Notes under the pieces: model-generated
What the model was told of the DNA's origin: nothing
The model's input: only the letters and a program-made list of their open reading frames with translations
The model's database searches: none
Source: Geothermobacter hydrogeniphilus
GTDB taxonomy: Bacteria > Desulfobacterota > Desulfuromonadia > Desulfuromonadales > Geothermobacteraceae
DNA length: 64,000 nt
Reading direction: 5' to 3'
Assembly: GCF_002898515.1 (NCBI RefSeq)
Contig: NZ_PPFX01000001.1
Span: 1-64,000 of the forward strand
Made by a program: the position numbers and the translations under genes
Part shown: piece by piece, positions 62,071-64,000 of the stretch
Layout: every line of letters starts with the position of its first letter
How positions within the stretch are numbered: the stretch's first letter is position 1

Positions 62071-63008
62071 TGCAGCCCGCTGATATCCGCACCGTTTTCA
62101 TGGGGACCCCCGATTTCGCCTGCCCGTCCCTTGCGGGCCTGATTGATGCCGGCTGCAACCTGGTCGGGGTCTTCACCCAGCCCGACCGGCCGAGCGGCCG
62201 CGGTCGCAAGCTGACTCCGCCGCCGGTCAAGGTGCTGGCTGAGCAGCGGCAGATTCCGGTTTTTCAGCCGGAGAAACTGCGGCGTCCCGAGGCGGTCGAG
62301 CAGCTGAGGAGCCTCGCTCCCGATCTGGTGGTGGTGGTGGCCTACGGGCAGATCCTCTCCCGGGAGGTGCTGCAGCTGCCCCGCTTCGGCTGCATCAACG
62401 TACATGCCTCGTTGTTGCCGAAGTATCGCGGCGCGGCGCCGATCAACAGGGCGATCATCGACGGTGAGACGGTCACCGGGGTGACCACCATGTACATGGA
62501 TGAAGGGCTCGATACCGGAGATATGCTGATCCGGAAGAGTCTTGACATCGGTCCGAATGAAACCGCCGGTCAGTTGCACGATCGTCTCGCGCCGCTCGGT
62601 GCCGAGGCGATGCGTGAGACCCTGCAGCGGCTCTGTGCCGGGACCCTGGAACGGGTGCCGCAGAATGACGCGGAAAGCTGCTATGCCTCGATGATGAAGA
62701 AGGAGGACGGCTGTGTTGACTGGAGCCGTCCGGCGCGGCAGGTTCACAACCTGGTGCGCGGTCTTGATCCCTGGCCGTCGGCCTACACGACGCTCGACGG
62801 ACTGACCCTGAAGATTGCCGCGACCTCGGTGGCTGCCGGGACGGGAGAGCCGGGTACGGTGCTGCAGGCCTCCGCCGACGGAGTGCTGGTCGCCTGCGGG
62901 GAGCAGGCGCTGCTTATCGGTCGGCTGCAGTTGCCCGGCAAAAAACAGCTTGCGGCGGCGGACTTCCTGCGCGGCCACGCTCTTCCTCCCGGGACAAGGC
63001 TCGGCTGA
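62070..63008 (+). CDS. fmt: Methionyl-tRNA formyltransferase
   Basis: The 312-residue protein has VFMGTPDFACPSL at the start, VVVAYGQILS, the FGCINVHASLLPKYRGAAPI formyltransferase signature, and a C-terminal OB-like domain. It formylates initiator Met-tRNA using 10-formyl-tetrahydrofolate. It is coupled to def. Confidence 0.97.
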   Translation: MQPADIRTVFMGTPDFACPSLAGLIDAGCNLVGVFTQPDRPSGRGRKLTPPPVKVLAEQRQIPVFQPEKLRRPEAVEQLRSLAPDLVVVVAYGQILSREVLQLPRFGCINVHASLLPKYRGAAPINRAIIDGETVTGVTTMYMDEGLDTGDMLIRKSLDIGPNETAGQLHDRLAPLGAEAMRETLQRLCAGTLERVPQNDAESCYASMMKKEDGCVDWSRPARQVHNLVRGLDPWPSAYTTLDGLTLKIAATSVAAGTGEPGTVLQASADGVLVACGEQALLIGRLQLPGKKQLAAADFLRGHALPPGTRLG

Positions 63009-63025
63009 GACAGGATGATTTAAAG

Positions 63026-63793
63026 GTGAATCAGGATTTCAAACCGCGCAAGCGGCTTTTTATCGCCCTGCTCGGTGGTGCCGGTGCCGTGGTGCTGGTC
63101 GTCGCTTTCCTGCTCTGGTGGGTGCCCTCGGTCGGGCTCGGCAATATCCATCCGGCCCTGCCGCTGATTTTCGGTCTGGTGCTGGGGTTGCTGTCGCTGG
63201 TTGTGGTCGGCGGTCTTGCCCTGCTGATCCTGACCCTGCTGACCGGGCGGGACCTGTTCTTCTCCGAGCGGCTGCGCCGGATTGTCATTCGCTATCTTTT
63301 CCCCGCCATCATCAACCTCGGCAAGTTGCTCGGTGTCGACCGTGATACCCTGCAGCAATCCTTCATCGCTCTCAACAACCAGCTGGTGCGGGCCAAGAAG
63401 CTTCGGGTCCGTCCCGACCAGGCCCTGATCCTGCTGCCGCACTGCATCCAGTTGTTCGACTGCGATATCAAGATCACCGGCGATATCCAGAAATGCGTGC
63501 GTTGCGGACGCTGTGACATCAGCGGCCTGGCCGAAATCGCCGTCGAGCGCGGGATCGATATCGCGGTCGCCACCGGCGGCACCCTGGCGCGCAAGATCAT
63601 CGTTGACAAGCGTCCACGCTTCATCCTTGCCGTGGCCTGCGAGCGGGACCTGACTTCGGGTATTCGCGATTCCTATCCGCTGCCGGTTATCGGGGTCCTC
63701 AACCACCGCCCCAACGGTCCCTGCTTCAATACCCATGTCGTTCTCGACGAAGTGCGCCGGGTTCTGGGTGAGCACGTGGTCGAAACTACGTGA
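63026..63793 (+). CDS. DUF116-domain membrane protein
   Basis: The 255-residue protein has two N-terminal membrane segments (LFIALLGGAGAVVLVVAFLL and LVLGLLSLVVVGGLALLILT). A DUF116 domain follows with KCVRCGRCDISGL cysteines and ACERDLTSGIRDSYPLP. Such proteins often neighbour fmt. A metal-binding role is likely, but function is unknown. Start is GTG 63026, 17 bases after fmt, in an apparent def-fmt-DUF116 operon. Confidence 0.88.
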   Translation: MNQDFKPRKRLFIALLGGAGAVVLVVAFLLWWVPSVGLGNIHPALPLIFGLVLGLLSLVVVGGLALLILTLLTGRDLFFSERLRRIVIRYLFPAIINLGKLLGVDRDTLQQSFIALNNQLVRAKKLRVRPDQALILLPHCIQLFDCDIKITGDIQKCVRCGRCDISGLAEIAVERGIDIAVATGGTLARKIIVDKRPRFILAVACERDLTSGIRDSYPLPVIGVLNHRPNGPCFNTHVVLDEVRRVLGEHVVETT

Positions 63794-63839
63794 ATGCCCC
63801 TTGACCCGGGGGGGGAACAATCCTTATCTTGCCGGAGAA

Positions 63840-63863
63840 GCCACCAATGCCGGTGGCCTTTTC
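63840..63863 (+). terminator. Terminator after DUF116 gene
   Basis: The stem GCCACC/GGTGGC has a six-base loop and is followed by CTTTTCT. It separates the fmt operon from htpX. Confidence 0.65.
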
Positions 63864-63884
63864 TGACTCTGTGAGGAATCGACA

Positions 63885-64000
63885 ATGAATGCTCTTCGAA
63901 CTGCAGCCCTGATGACCCTGCTGACCCTGCTGCTGGTGGCGGCCGGCGGCGCCATCGGTGGACAGGGCGGCGCCACCTTTGCCCTGCTGATGGCCGCGGT
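63885..64000 (+). CDS. htpX: HtpX-like membrane metalloprotease (5' end, cut by window)
   Basis: Only 38 residues are visible: MNALRTAALMTLLTLLLVAA followed by GGAIGGQGGATFALLMA. This matches the first membrane segment of HtpX (M48) proteins. The HExxH site lies outside the window. A GTGAGGAATC ribosome site precedes ATG 63885. Confidence 0.8.
   Translation, partial: MNALRTAALMTLLTLLLVAAGGAIGGQGGATFALLMAA

Overview
The window looks like chromosomal DNA of a high-GC anaerobic delta-proteobacterium of the Desulfuromonadales/Geobacter group (inferred). The signs are a complete methylmalonyl-CoA branch, a CXXCH diheme cytochrome, a rubredoxin, a GSU3473-like small protein, porin plus FG-GAP surface proteins, a split cobalamin-dependent methionine synthase, and several families of intergenic palindromes. 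No rRNA, tRNA, CRISPR array or prophage was seen. Layout: 1-330 holds the tail of a probable transposase gene and a promoter. 331-5315 is a methylmalonyl-CoA module (XRE-cupin regulator, mutase, MeaB chaperone GTPase, a GxxExxY protein inside a repeat element, epimerase). 5546-6049 is a periplasmic thioredoxin-like protein. 6365-9946 and 14088-17671 are two copies of one three-gene arrangement: tiny lipoprotein, outer-membrane porin, secreted FG-GAP protein; the first lipoprotein copy is frameshifted. Between them lie a rhodanese and several small zinc-ribbon or lipoprotein genes. 17665-19356 has Sel1-repeat and GAF proteins. 19580-21365 is an AbiE-type type IV toxin-antitoxin locus with a remarkable palindromic control region. 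21589-23370 is a four-gene overlapping ECF sigma/anti-sigma operon. 23960-31642 has oligopeptidase F, a zinc-ribbon membrane protein, a DUF4350-like protein and a YyaL-type thioredoxin protein. 31837-36746 holds an SDR-DUF2867 protein, a PAS histidine kinase and small or membrane proteins. 36820-43186 has a U32 peptidase, RadC, a ferritin-like protein, a diheme cytochrome and an M23 peptidase. 43414-46045 is miaA-glycosyltransferase-PilZ, then pcnB, DUF547 and the ovothiol synthase OvoA. 51183-56445 carries split MetH and a MetF-like protein, with a lipoprotein and a rubredoxin. 57313-64000 is housekeeping: folK, transaldolase, sucCD, def-fmt, a DUF116 protein and the start of htpX. How the parts fit: the mutase, MeaB and epimerase interconvert methylmalonyl-CoA and succinyl-CoA, and sucCD (about 54 kb away) links succinyl-CoA to succinate. 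Split MetH and the MetF-like protein form a one-carbon/methionine group. The most distinctive structural result is a family of about 162-bp non-autonomous inverted-repeat elements (MITE-like). Seven full copies and one truncated copy are present, and six of the seven are flanked by perfect 5-bp direct repeats. One insertion (29314-29475) separated two genes whose stop and start codons overlapped in the reconstructed empty site. Other leads are the duplicated lipoprotein-porin-FG-GAP module, the acidic/basic repeat proteins of the sigma operon, the palindrome that carries a copy of the AbiEi gene start, and a 55-bp element shared upstream of two unlinked genes.
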